This document shows positions 63,901 to 64,000 of a stretch of 64,000 bases of DNA, piece by piece; positions within the stretch are counted from its first letter, which is position 1, and each line of letters opens with the position of its first letter. Where the stretch lies: positions 2,065,346 through 2,129,345 of the forward strand of contig CM074761.1 in the NCBI GenBank assembly GCA_037355855.1, in the 5' to 3' direction. A program made the position numbers and the translations under genes. Source of the DNA: Pseudo-nitzschia pungens. Lineage: Eukaryota > Bacillariophyta > Bacillariophyceae > Bacillariales > Bacillariaceae. Under the pieces are notes generated by a model. It ran no database searches, was not told the origin of the DNA, and was given only the letters and a program-made list of their open reading frames with translations.

Positions 63901-64000
63901 AGTCGTTTCGGAGTATGGCGAAGTTGCGGTATCGAGATCCGGTGGCACAAGGCCCGGCGTGCAACAATCCAACCCGGGACGTGTACGGATACCAATCAGT
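57998..64000 (-). CDS. DUF1800-DUF1501 fusion protein (8 exons visible, 5' end outside window)
   Basis: Inferred exons on the minus strand: 63705-64000, 63459-63538, 62478-63291, 62205-62363, 61840-62071, 60228-61729, 59945-60123, 57998-59841. Seven GT-AG introns of 103-167 bp keep phase, giving 1701 codons plus stop. The DUF1800 part has SLSFYDIFTRNAFGNYFDVL (across an intron), ADENYAREVMQLFTIGVVE (across an intron), YELDAALQHYFYHPNVASFI, LAQRFGISNPSPRYL and DPIQGQLQGPYMRIIKAMRA. Exon 60228-61729 inserts about 300 residues with many Cys (CCDPTD, CNNEESPYACDSRD, CESINDCFIDETDGNCQC). DUF1501 follows: FMLNGGLDSYNVLVP, FFANTGVVNQPN, GFDHHQEM, VTIIVASEFGRTITPNSNAG and HGWGGNYFIMGGKVKGG. The bacterial DUF1800 and DUF1501 genes are usually neighbours and their products are secreted; the fused product is probably extracellular. 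The signal peptide would lie beyond the window edge. Function unknown. Confidence 0.85.

Noticed and set aside
1..64000. Search by eye for tRNA, rRNA and CRISPR arrays
   Set aside because: No cloverleaf with a GTTCRANNC T-arm and matching stems, no rRNA core sequence and no spaced direct repeats were seen. A covariance-model search would be needed to exclude a tRNA.

Overview
The window is nuclear DNA of a photosynthetic stramenopile, most likely a pennate diatom. Four things support this. Several proteins have a signal peptide followed by an ASAFAP-like plastid motif (AFAF-TSP in the FAD oxidoreductase, ATAF-MAS in the DUF1517 protein, and similar sequences in the CIA30 and TPR proteins). 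Introns are short, mostly 95-170 bp, with GT-AG ends. Families expanded in diatoms are present (CRAL-TRIO plus DUF6824, coiled-coil proteins, a trypsin with a PT-rich tail). The gene set is otherwise typically eukaryotic (TAF1, EIPR1, NDUFA9, vacuolar sorting receptors). The species cannot be fixed from sequence alone. Gene density is about one gene per 3 kb. Spacers are AT-rich and full of short motifs such as TACCGGTA and GTAATCTTAC.

Layout. 1-2953: TAF1 of TFIID, cut at the left edge and carrying a frameshift. 3393-6219: a head-to-head pair of related coiled-coil proteins. 6720-9342: a MYND-finger protein and a plastid/secretory CIA30 protein with two frameshifts. 9603-10922: a small hypothetical protein and a fasciclin protein. 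12458-14849: an F-box/LRR protein, frameshifted. 14929-15754: two inverted-repeat elements that look like MITEs. 16562-17794: a secreted trypsin. 18530-18997: a piggyBac-like transposase relic. 19876-23481: a TPR protein and EIPR1. 24824-30715: two convergent coiled-coil proteins, the first with an RS-like minisatellite. 33170-34648: a CRAL-TRIO/DUF6824 protein. 35046-36610: NDUFA9. 37383-38640: a dienelactone hydrolase. 39362-40750: a plastid FAD oxidoreductase. 41194-48847: two paralogous vacuolar sorting receptors enclosing a small cysteine-containing protein and a DUF1517 protein. 50203-55347: a 1714-residue coiled-coil protein with S/T-P-rich ends. 55348-57997: a decayed region. 57998-64000: a long multi-exon gene fusing DUF1800 and DUF1501, running off the right edge.

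Two themes stand out. Three coiled-coil proteins share a module of about 55 residues that aligns without gaps and that I cannot match to a named domain. The DUF1800-DUF1501 gene joins, in one eukaryotic polypeptide, two families usually encoded by neighbouring bacterial genes, with a cysteine-rich insertion. Five conserved genes carry six apparent one-base frameshifts, five of the six being extra bases. Consensus errors are the simplest explanation, but true lesions cannot be excluded. All exon joins given here come from splice motifs, reading phase and comparison with remembered family sequences. No transcript data or database search was used.
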